Positions 1 to 5,827 of a stretch of 6,010 nt of DNA are shown piece by piece. Position numbers and translations under genes: made by a program. Source of the stretch: Caryophanales bacterium. Lineage in GTDB: Bacteria; Bacillota; Bacilli; Alicyclobacillales; SLC66. The notes under the pieces were generated by a model. That model worked only from the letters and a program-made list of their open reading frames with translations. It was not told the origin of the DNA and ran no database searches. Location of the stretch: contig DAIELO010000079.1 in the NCBI GenBank assembly GCA_027341705.1, positions 1 to 6,010 on the forward strand, given 5' to 3'. Position 1 is the stretch's first letter, and each line of letters starts with the position of its first letter.

Positions 1-76
1 AACCAGCAAAATCAACCACTTGTGCTCCATATTGTTTATATAAAGGAAAAAGCGGTGTACGCCTTAGTTCGGTCAC
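1..76 (-). CDS. gcvT: Aminomethyltransferase (glycine cleavage system T-protein), N-terminal fragment
   Basis: T-protein takes the methylamine group from the lipoyl arm of H-protein, releases ammonia and gives methylene-tetrahydrofolate; it acts in the cytoplasm. Only the first 25 codons lie in the window. They read VTELRRTPLFPLYKQYGAQ then VVDFAG, which fits the family's usual start (TxLxRTPLYxxHxxLGAKMVDFAGWxMP). The start is GTG at 74-76, because the ATG two bases upstream runs straight into TGA. An AAGGAG ribosome binding site lies 8 nt upstream. The gene follows a tandem glycine riboswitch, which independently supports the identity, and it is divergent from yqhH as in Bacillus subtilis. 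It is truncated only by the window edge. Confidence 0.92.
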   Translation of the reverse strand, partial: MTELRRTPLFPLYKQYGAQVVDFAG

Positions 77-84
77 ATCTATCG

Positions 85-90
85 CTCCTT
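85..90 (-). promoter_or_regulatory. Ribosome binding site of gcvT
   Basis: AAGGAG on the minus strand, 8 nt before the GTG start. It decides the start codon: the overlapping ATG (ATGTGA) is closed at once by TGA. The site lies downstream of the riboswitch terminator, so it is made only when transcription passes that terminator. Confidence 0.85.
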
Positions 91-113
91 GGAAGAAATC
101 CATTTAATAGTGC

Positions 114-148
114 AAAAAAAAGACACCGAGAATCAGCATCGGCATCTT
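114..148 (-). terminator. Intrinsic terminator in the gcvT leader (riboswitch expression platform)
   Basis: On the minus strand, GATGCCGA (139-146) pairs with TCGGTGTC (122-129) around a 9-nt loop, with two G-U wobbles. AA/TT pairs extend the stem to 10 bp, and eight Us follow (114-121). It sits between the second glycine aptamer and the gcvT ribosome binding site, where an attenuator is expected. The 5' arm starts only a few nucleotides after the P1 3' strand of aptamer 2. G-U pairs between GGG at 149-151 and the U tract could extend the stem into that strand, which gives a simple way for glycine-stabilised P1 to weaken the terminator. That mechanism is inference. Confidence 0.88.
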
Positions 149-149
149 C

Positions 150-334
150 CCTGTCCTTTTACCTGAGAGTTCTCCTGTGATGACAGGTTTCCCCTTTGGT
201 GGCCAATTGCGGCGCTCTCCAGGTGGCGTCAGATTGCAGTACTTGAACCTGAGAGATTCACGATGAAGAACCGCTCTTCTCGTTTGCTCCTTCGGTGGCG
301 AAAAAAAACGCGCTCTCCTACAATCGTCATTCGC
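150..334 (-). promoter_or_regulatory. Tandem glycine riboswitch (two aptamers) controlling gcvT
   Basis: It senses glycine and, in Bacillus, switches on the glycine cleavage operon by antitermination. Aptamer 1 (232-325) has an 8-bp P1 (GATTGTAG with CTGCAATC), the conserved GGAGAGC, a P2 GCG/CGC hairpin, CCGAAGGAGCAAAC, a P3 (ACGA-GAAGA with TCTTC-A-TCGT) and CTCTCAGG. Aptamer 2 (150-223) has P1 CCTG/CAGG, GGAGAGC, a P2 GCC/GGC, CACCAAAGGGGAAA, a P3 (CCTGT/ACAGG) and CTCTCAGGTAAAAGGACAGG. The short linker and the leader upstream of P1 can form a kink-turn (GCG/CGC, bulge AAU, tandem G-A pairs), which extends the element to 334. The conserved cores, tandem layout and downstream gcvT make the identification firm; the ON direction comes from the family. 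Confidence 0.96.
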
Positions 335-340
335 TTTTTA

Positions 341-369
341 TTCATTTTGTTGCTTGATTTCAGTATAAC
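341..369 (+). promoter_or_regulatory. Possible promoter of yqhH-yqhG, overlapping the gcvT promoter
   Basis: TATAAC (364-369) is a 5-of-6 match to a -10 box, with TTCATT (341-346) 17 nt upstream as a poor -35. The -10 shares bases with the leftward TATACT. Transcription would begin near 376, leaving an untranslated leader of about 60 nt. It is offered because yqhH needs a promoter in this gap and this is the best candidate; the -35 match is weak. Confidence 0.35.
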
Positions 370-391
370 TGGATTGCTCGCGGAATGCCAA
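362..391 (-). promoter_or_regulatory. Sigma-A-type promoter for the glycine riboswitch-gcvT transcript
   Basis: On the minus strand, TTGGCA (386-391) and TATACT (362-367) are separated by 18 nt. Each hexamer matches the consensus at 5 of 6 positions. Transcription would start near 355, about 20-30 nt before the first aptamer, giving a leader of about 280 nt before the GTG start. No other leftward promoter of this quality is visible between yqhH and the riboswitch. Confidence 0.72.
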
Positions 392-424
392 CCAATATTT
401 CGGGCATACTTCTTTTGAAAAGAT

Positions 425-431
425 AAAGGAG
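425..431 (+). promoter_or_regulatory. Ribosome binding site of yqhH
   Basis: AAAGGAG ends 7 nt before the GTG at 439. It is a near-ideal site and supports GTG as the start rather than a later in-frame codon. Confidence 0.85.
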
Positions 432-438
432 TAGAGCT

Positions 439-2094
439 GTGTACACCTATCAGATTCACGATCAACTGAGAAACAAATTAACAGAACGCGGCGACGCAAT
501 AAGTGGGCGCTGGGGGTTGTTTTTGCTTGCTTTTGAAGCGGAACAAGAATCTACCTCCCAAAGCTTTGATGAACTCGCTTGCCTCAAATTGCTACCACAT
601 GTACTTCCATTTCCTCATCAGGTGGAGACCGCGAAGCGTGTCATAAATGAACTCCATGGGAGAGCACTGCTCGCAGATGAAGTAGGATTAGGCAAAACCA
701 TCGAAGCGGGACTTGTATTAAAAGAATATATGATTCGAGGGTTGGTAAAAAAAGCACTGATTCTCGTGCCCGCCTCACTTGTTTTGCAATGGACGCGAGA
801 ACTCAACGAAAAATTCACAGTCAATGCATTTGCCCAGCGCAATGAATGGTCATGGACAAGTTATGACGTGATTGTGGCCTCCATGGATACCACCAAAAGA
901 GAACCACATCGCTCACAGGTATTAAATCAAGAATACGATTTAGTGATTATTGATGAGGCACATAAATTAAAAAACAACCGCACAAGCAACTGGCAACTGG
1001 TGAACCAACTACGAAAAAAATACTTACTGCTTGTCACCGCAACGCCTGTACAAAACGATTTAAAAGAAGTATATAACCTCATTCACTTATTGCGACCCGG
1101 TCAATTGGGAAGCCCTACGGCATTTGCAAGCACACACGTACAAGGCAAACGCACTCCCAAGAACCCGGTGATCCTGCGCAAGACATTAAATACGTTGATG
1201 GTGCGCAATCGTCGATCAGAAAACAGTCTTAATTTCACAGATCGTCATGTAGAGGCAATTTTATTAAGTCTTTCAAAAGAAGAAATGGAACTATACAAGG
1301 CAGTCAGTGAATTTATAAAAGAAGAATACGAATCCCGAGCCAATGCGCGCCGCAGCGTACTCCCGCTAATCACGCTGCAACGGGAAATTTGCAGCAGTTC
1401 CTTTGCTGCGTTACCTACGCTTGAAAAAATGCGCAAAGATCCGAAACTGACATCGTCCACACGCGTGCGACTAGACGCACTTTACGAGTTGGCACAATTG
1501 GTGCCAGGATACACAAAAGTCAACCAGACCATTGAACTGGCAAAGCAAATTGACGATAAGCTAATCGTTTTTACCGAATACAGAGCCACTCAGGATTTTT
1601 TGTTGTACATGCTAAAGCGCAGCGGGATTGCCGCTGTTCCGTTTCGCGGCGGCTTTAAAAGAGGGAAAAAAGATTGGATGAAGGACCTATTTGAACATCG
1701 TGCACAGGTACTTGTCGCGACAGAAGCAGGAGGAGAAGGAATCAATCTGCAGTTTTGCAATCAGGTGATTAATTTTGATTTGCCATGGAATCCAATGCGC
1801 GTCGAACAACGAATTGGGCGAGTACATCGTCTCGGGCAAACACGTCCTGTCTACATTTATAATTTAGCGACAAAAGAAACGATTGAAGAACATATTGTGC
1901 ATTTATTACAAGAAAAAATACACATGTTTGAAGCGGTGATCGGGGAGTTAGATGTGATATTAGGTGGTAACGCTTTCGAAAAAGAAATCATGCAAACTTT
2001 TGTACAAAGCAAGGATCAAACAGAAGTGACATCGCGGCTCAATATGCTTTCTAAGCGTGTACAGCGATCCCCCATCCACACTGCAAAGGAGTAA
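439..2094 (+). CDS. yqhH: SNF2-family (RapA/HepA-like) DEAH-box ATPase, YqhH-type
   Basis: A cytoplasmic superfamily 2 ATPase of 551 residues, expected to move along double-stranded DNA and remodel protein-DNA complexes rather than unwind DNA. The N-terminal RecA-like lobe has an HQ-containing segment near 60, motif I DEVGLGKT (80-87), the DEAH box (172-175) and TATP (200-203). The C-terminal lobe has LIVFTEYRATQD (375-386, motif IV region), ATEAGGEGINLQ (427-438, motif V) and QRIGRVHRLGQ (457-467, motif VI with both arginines), so catalysis should be intact. ADEVGLGKTIEAG is the RapA-type form of motif I. The protein is little more than the motor: it lacks the large flanking domains of RapA. 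Length and place (divergent from gcvT, upstream of yqhG) match B. subtilis YqhH. Translation starts at GTG after AAAGGAG. The true substrate is unknown. Confidence 0.93.
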   Translation: MYTYQIHDQLRNKLTERGDAISGRWGLFLLAFEAEQESTSQSFDELACLKLLPHVLPFPHQVETAKRVINELHGRALLADEVGLGKTIEAGLVLKEYMIRGLVKKALILVPASLVLQWTRELNEKFTVNAFAQRNEWSWTSYDVIVASMDTTKREPHRSQVLNQEYDLVIIDEAHKLKNNRTSNWQLVNQLRKKYLLLVTATPVQNDLKEVYNLIHLLRPGQLGSPTAFASTHVQGKRTPKNPVILRKTLNTLMVRNRRSENSLNFTDRHVEAILLSLSKEEMELYKAVSEFIKEEYESRANARRSVLPLITLQREICSSSFAALPTLEKMRKDPKLTSSTRVRLDALYELAQLVPGYTKVNQTIELAKQIDDKLIVFTEYRATQDFLLYMLKRSGIAAVPFRGGFKRGKKDWMKDLFEHRAQVLVATEAGGEGINLQFCNQVINFDLPWNPMRVEQRIGRVHRLGQTRPVYIYNLATKETIEEHIVHLLQEKIHMFEAVIGELDVILGGNAFEKEIMQTFVQSKDQTEVTSRLNMLSKRVQRSPIHTAKE

Positions 2095-2909
2095 TGAGAA
2101 GCATAATGGACACAAAATTATACACATTTTGTAAAAAATACTTTTCACTTGTCGGTGCAACCCTACATGCTGCCGATGACTTTGCAATTAGTGTAGAGTT
2201 GCCTAAAGAAGTAGATAAAGAATTAACGGATCGCCCTTTTTATTGGATGTGGCTCGAGACATTACGGGAGACCCCTCCCCCCTCCTTTTTGTACTTGTTG
2301 TTTGACGATCAAGCTCCATCCCCACAGTACACCAACAAACTAAAAGAACAGCAAAAACCCGAACGAGTACTAGCAGGTAGTTACCGTATGCAAAAAATCT
2401 ATCAAAGTGCGAAAACACGAGGAATGTTCGCAGTGGTATATGAACAGGCACCCTTACTCTGGCCATGTCTATTAATCAATATAAAAGTATCATTTATCTC
2501 CGATCGAAAAATAGACGAAATCATCTCCTATCTTCTAAACGTAAAACAAAACACGCTAACAAAAATCGACATGGCTCAATTAGCGGTGAAATCATTAGTT
2601 GATGAACGTCCTAAAGTGGCTGAAGTCATTACAATGCCAATCAACTTTGATCACGCTTTTACACAAGTAATGGATCAGATCAAGTGCGAACTAGAGACAC
2701 GAGATCATCACTGGGCGCAAGATTCCTCCTCCCGACTCAAAAAAGAACTATTTGAACTGGATCATTATTACGACACGTTAGAAAATGCAGAAGCAAATGA
2801 GCCCGAAAAAACACTTCGTAAAGCAGAAATCACGTGGCGCATGACTCCGCGCGTGGAAGTGCAACCATTTCAATTAGCACTAATGTACTTAGCCGACGAG
2901 CAGGCATAA
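2094..2909 (+). CDS. yqhG: YqhG family protein of unknown function
   Basis: A predicted soluble protein of 271 residues with no signal peptide, membrane segment or recognised catalytic motif. From memory of the family it matches B. subtilis YqhG, above all in DKELTDRPFYWMWLE (41-55), GSYRMQKIYQS (95-105), LLINIKVSFISDRKIDE (116-132) and the acidic, helical stretch around HHWAQDSSSRLKKELFELDHYY (195-216). Its start overlaps the yqhH stop by one base (TAATG), so the two are almost certainly co-translated. AAAGGAG at 2085-2091 is only 2 nt from this ATG and 14 nt from an in-frame ATG at 2106, so the true start may be either. The strict pairing with a SNF2 motor suggests a partner or adaptor role; that is inference from position only. 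Confidence 0.85.
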   Translation: MRSIMDTKLYTFCKKYFSLVGATLHAADDFAISVELPKEVDKELTDRPFYWMWLETLRETPPPSFLYLLFDDQAPSPQYTNKLKEQQKPERVLAGSYRMQKIYQSAKTRGMFAVVYEQAPLLWPCLLINIKVSFISDRKIDEIISYLLNVKQNTLTKIDMAQLAVKSLVDERPKVAEVITMPINFDHAFTQVMDQIKCELETRDHHWAQDSSSRLKKELFELDHYYDTLENAEANEPEKTLRKAEITWRMTPRVEVQPFQLALMYLADEQA

Positions 2910-2922
2910 AAAAATACTTTCG

Positions 2923-3864
2923 CTAATTATCTTCATTTTCGTCATCAAGAAGTTCCATGTTGGCGATGCGATAGTCGTCCCCATCTAGGTAACCGACACG
3001 ACTCCTACCAATAATTCGACTTTTCAGTGGGTCAGTAAATGGCAAAAACTCATCTGACAACCGTGCATACAAGTCTGGCGGTGCATAGTTGCTAGCATAG
3101 AGTGTTGGCAATCTGCGCGTAAACCGTTGATTAATAATACGAAACATTTTTTCCAGCGTAAAAGAATTCGCTCTTTCTTGGCCAATCTCATCAATGGCTA
3201 GCACAGGCACGCTAGAGAATGTTTCAAGGACAGGATCAATGTCTTTTCCTTCACCAATCATGCTGCGAAGTCGATCAAATAACGCGTCTGCATTAATAAT
3301 AATGCTAGGTATACGCCTCTCCTCCAGCTGATTGATCATCGCATGTAAAAGATGAGTCTTTCCCACGCCGGCTGGACCGAAAATATAAAGTCCCTTCATG
3401 TCTTGACCAAATTGATAAGTTTGCGCAAATTGTTCTGCTGCAGCAAACAATTTCGGTCTCCTACGTCGCTGTTCAGCAGGAAAAGAAGCAAAGGTGAGAT
3501 TGTTGTCATGCACATTACGTAAAGAAAATGACCGATATTTCGTCGCACGTCGCACCAACATAAAATCCTGAAACGGCTTGCAATAACTGGTGGCCATAAT
3601 CAAGTTCCCTTGATATGAGGATAGAGTGTAAGACATGCCCTTAGCATCGCCTTTTTTCCCACACTTTTCATAGCCTTGGCATTGACCACACACCAAATCC
3701 TGTTCATGCAGCTCAAGTATCAGCGACTCCGCCTTCATGATGGCTTCATCTGTCGCTGATAACTGATTGACAGGCGGGTATAACTTGCGTAATTCTAAAG
3801 TGGAATATGATTTGGCACGTGCCTTCATTTTTGGCAGCATGCCACCAATTCGTTCAAAGCTCAT
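2923..3864 (-). CDS. dnaI: DnaI-type replicative helicase loader (AAA+ ATPase)
   Basis: DnaI loads the hexameric replicative helicase (DnaC in Bacillus) onto DNA at origins and restart sites. This protein has 313 residues against about 311 for B. subtilis DnaI. The N-terminal half starts in the DnaI manner (ERIGGML, compare EPIGRSL) and holds a cysteine cluster, C59-x2-C62-x5-C68 and C95, where DnaI binds zinc. The AAA+ half has Walker A GPAGVGKT (163-170), Walker B VLAIDEIG (221-228), the sensor-1 segment LYASNYAPPDL (255-265) and a likely arginine finger in SRIIGRS (282-288). The ATG start overlaps the end of asnB by 11 nt, with GAGGTG 4 nt upstream inside asnB, so translation is probably coupled. 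The odd point is context: dnaI normally follows dnaB. Whether this is the only loader of the genome or a paralogue cannot be seen here. Confidence 0.85.
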   Translation of the reverse strand: MSFERIGGMLPKMKARAKSYSTLELRKLYPPVNQLSATDEAIMKAESLILELHEQDLVCGQCQGYEKCGKKGDAKGMSYTLSSYQGNLIMATSYCKPFQDFMLVRRATKYRSFSLRNVHDNNLTFASFPAEQRRRRPKLFAAAEQFAQTYQFGQDMKGLYIFGPAGVGKTHLLHAMINQLEERRIPSIIINADALFDRLRSMIGEGKDIDPVLETFSSVPVLAIDEIGQERANSFTLEKMFRIINQRFTRRLPTLYASNYAPPDLYARLSDEFLPFTDPLKSRIIGRSRVGYLDGDDYRIANMELLDDENEDN

Positions 3865-5788
3865 AACCCACCTCAGCCCCTACCAATGTGCGCTCTCTAC
3901 GAATTTGCACACTAGCTGGTGCTTCAGGCACAAATACGCGCGTATTGGTAACAAACGCCTCATACCAAAGCAGAAAAATCACAATTGCCCACACTTTTCG
4001 CGCATGATCCCGTACGCCCGCCCTGTGTTCATCGAGCATATGCAGCACGTGCTCCTTATCAAAAAGATCATCCAATGAACTTGAGCCGATTAGCTCACGC
4101 ACTGGTTCGTAAAAATCTTCCCGCAACCACTTTCGTAACGGCACAGGAAACCCTAATTTCTTTCTTTGCGCCACTTCTTTTGGCAAGATGGAACTAACAG
4201 CTTCCCTCAACACATTTTTTGTCGTTCCATTTAAGAATCGATACTCCGAAGGAATCTGAGCAGCTAATCGAAAAACTTCTTTATCCAAAAAAGGAACGCG
4301 CAGCTCTAAACTATTGGCCATGGTCATCTTATCTGCCTTCATAAGAATATCTCCAGGTAGCCACGTGTGTAAGTCTAGTAGTTGCATTTTTGTAATCGGA
4401 TCATGATTGAGCGCTTGATCGTAGAATATTTTGGTGACATCCGTAGATCGTTTAATTTGTTCTTGTTCAGGATTAATAGCGACAAATTCTTGCTTGTCCC
4501 GCTCAGAAAAAAGGTAAGCGTTACCGAAAAAACGCTCCTCTAGTGGCTTTGAGCCACGCAGTAGAAACCCTCGGCCTTTCATGCCAAATGGTAGCATTTC
4601 AGCAAAATCACCCAATGTTTTTCGCATTCCACTGGGAATTTTATCAAACATTTTTAACGATAACGGTTCGCGATAGATCGTATACCCACCAAAGATTTCA
4701 TCTGCACCTTCTCCAGAAAGAACGACCGTTACGTATTGACTGGCTAATTCTGCTACAAAGTAAAGGGCAATTGCAGAGGGATCGGCCACTGGCTCGTCTT
4801 GATGATACACCAGACGCGGCAACATCTCCCAATACCGTTTCGCACTGATCACTGTATCCCGATGTGTCGTGCCAAGCAGACGCGCGGTCTCCTTAGCAAA
4901 TTCCAGTTCACTTTGACCCCCTGCCCCTTCAAACCCTACGGTAAAGGTCTGTACCTCTTCGATCTCTTTGAGCAGTGCCACAATCGCGCTAGAATCAACA
5001 CCAGAAGAGAGAAATGCACCTCTTGGCACATCGCTATTCATGTGCATGCGCACAGAATCTCGCAGTACATTGAGCGTCCCTTCCACATAGTAAGATAAAG
5101 GAAGGTCAATCGGTTGAAAATCCAACTGATCATAGCGTGTGATTTCCCATTTTCCATCTTCATAAAGCAAATAGTGAGCGGGAGGAAGCTTTTTTACACC
5201 TGCAAACATCGTGCGCGGCTCGGGAACATACTGGAAAGTAAGGTAATTCCAAAATGCTTCGCGATCCACTTCTCTAGATACCTCAGGAATCTTTAACAAA
5301 CTTTTAATTTCTGAGCCAAACGCCAGAAATCCATCATCCATTGCATAGTAAAGCGGTTTGATACCAAACAAATCACGGGCAAGGAGTAATCGTCGAAGTG
5401 AATTGTCCCAGATGGCAATTGCAAACATACCACGCAACATTTTCACAAATTCAGTACCATACTCCTCGTAGAGATGAACAATCACCTCTGAATCGGTTTC
5501 CGTTTTAAATTCGTGCCCTTTGTCTAACAAATCCGTGCGTAGTTCCTTGTAATTGTATATCTCCCCATTAAACAAAAGCCAGACTGTCTCATCCTCATTG
5601 GCCAGCGGCTGATGCCCTTTCGATAGATCAATGATTGACAATCTGCGAAAACCGAATCCAAGTTCATGCGAAAAGTAATACCCCTCATCATCCGGACCGC
5701 GATGAATAATCTGGTCATTCATTGCGGCAAGGAGTTCACGATTGCACGCCTCTCCCTTTAAATCCAGATAACCGACAATACCACACAA
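3854..5788 (-). CDS. asnB: Asparagine synthetase (glutamine-hydrolysing)
   Basis: It makes asparagine from aspartate, ATP and glutamine in the cytoplasm. The N-terminal class II glutaminase domain has the catalytic Cys2 (MCGIVGY), RRLSIID (48-54), NGEIYNY (74-80) and TDSE (98-101), the glutamine-binding set. The synthetase domain has the PP-loop SSGVDSS (261-267), LSGEGADEIFGGY (357-369), LPGDILMKADKMTM (477-490) and the KKLGFPVP stretch (543-550). All key residues are present. Cys2 must directly follow the start, which fixes TTG at 5786-5788 as the initiation codon. At 644 residues it is slightly longer than typical AsnO/AsnB proteins (about 610-635); the extra is a polar tail after about residue 617. 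It lies 39 nt behind aroK and overlaps the dnaI-like gene. AsnB, AsnO and AsnH types cannot be told apart firmly. Confidence 0.95.
   Translation of the reverse strand: MCGIVGYLDLKGEACNRELLAAMNDQIIHRGPDDEGYYFSHELGFGFRRLSIIDLSKGHQPLANEDETVWLLFNGEIYNYKELRTDLLDKGHEFKTETDSEVIVHLYEEYGTEFVKMLRGMFAIAIWDNSLRRLLLARDLFGIKPLYYAMDDGFLAFGSEIKSLLKIPEVSREVDREAFWNYLTFQYVPEPRTMFAGVKKLPPAHYLLYEDGKWEITRYDQLDFQPIDLPLSYYVEGTLNVLRDSVRMHMNSDVPRGAFLSSGVDSSAIVALLKEIEEVQTFTVGFEGAGGQSELEFAKETARLLGTTHRDTVISAKRYWEMLPRLVYHQDEPVADPSAIALYFVAELASQYVTVVLSGEGADEIFGGYTIYREPLSLKMFDKIPSGMRKTLGDFAEMLPFGMKGRGFLLRGSKPLEERFFGNAYLFSERDKQEFVAINPEQEQIKRSTDVTKIFYDQALNHDPITKMQLLDLHTWLPGDILMKADKMTMANSLELRVPFLDKEVFRLAAQIPSEYRFLNGTTKNVLREAVSSILPKEVAQRKKLGFPVPLRKWLREDFYEPVRELIGSSSLDDLFDKEHVLHMLDEHRAGVRDHARKVWAIVIFLLWYEAFVTNTRVFVPEAPASVQIRRERTLVGAEVGYEL
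3869..3874 (-). promoter_or_regulatory. Ribosome binding site of the dnaI-like gene, inside asnB
   Basis: GAGGTG on the minus strand, 4 nt before the ATG at 3864, within the last codons of asnB. It pairs with the CACCTC part of the 16S tail and supports this start, and thus the 11-nt overlap between the two genes. Confidence 0.7.
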
Positions 5789-5798
5789 TTGCTTTCAT

Positions 5799-5804
5799 CC
5801 TCTT
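5799..5804 (-). promoter_or_regulatory. Ribosome binding site of asnB
   Basis: AAGAGG on the minus strand, 10 nt before the TTG start. An out-of-frame ATG touches the site directly (AGAGGATG), too close to be served by it. The long spacing, TTG codon and short match suggest modest initiation strength. Confidence 0.55.
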
Positions 5805-5827
5805 TTCTAATCGTTCACAAAATAACG

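Noticed and set aside
301..308. A8/U8 run as a second intrinsic terminator
   Set aside because: The sequence before it on the minus strand forms no stable hairpin; the run is the loop of aptamer 1 P2.
385..407. Inverted repeat ATGCC / GGCAT upstream of yqhH that could be an operator
   Set aside because: The arms are only 5 bp with a 13-nt gap; such a match is expected by chance, though it does touch the gcvT -35 box.
229..465. Leftward open frame of 78 codons across the gcvT leader
   Set aside because: It lies on the riboswitch, promoter and yqhH start; its sequence is explained by the conserved RNA structure and it resembles no protein.
2094..2106. Moving the yqhG start to the second ATG at 2106
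   Set aside because: Neither ATG is ideally spaced from AAAGGAG (2 nt against 14 nt). The TAATG coupling favours the first, so it was kept and the doubt noted.
3767..4197. Rightward open frames of 103 and 70 codons inside the dnaI-asnB region
   Set aside because: They are antisense shadows of well-supported genes and have no ribosome binding site or recognisable product.
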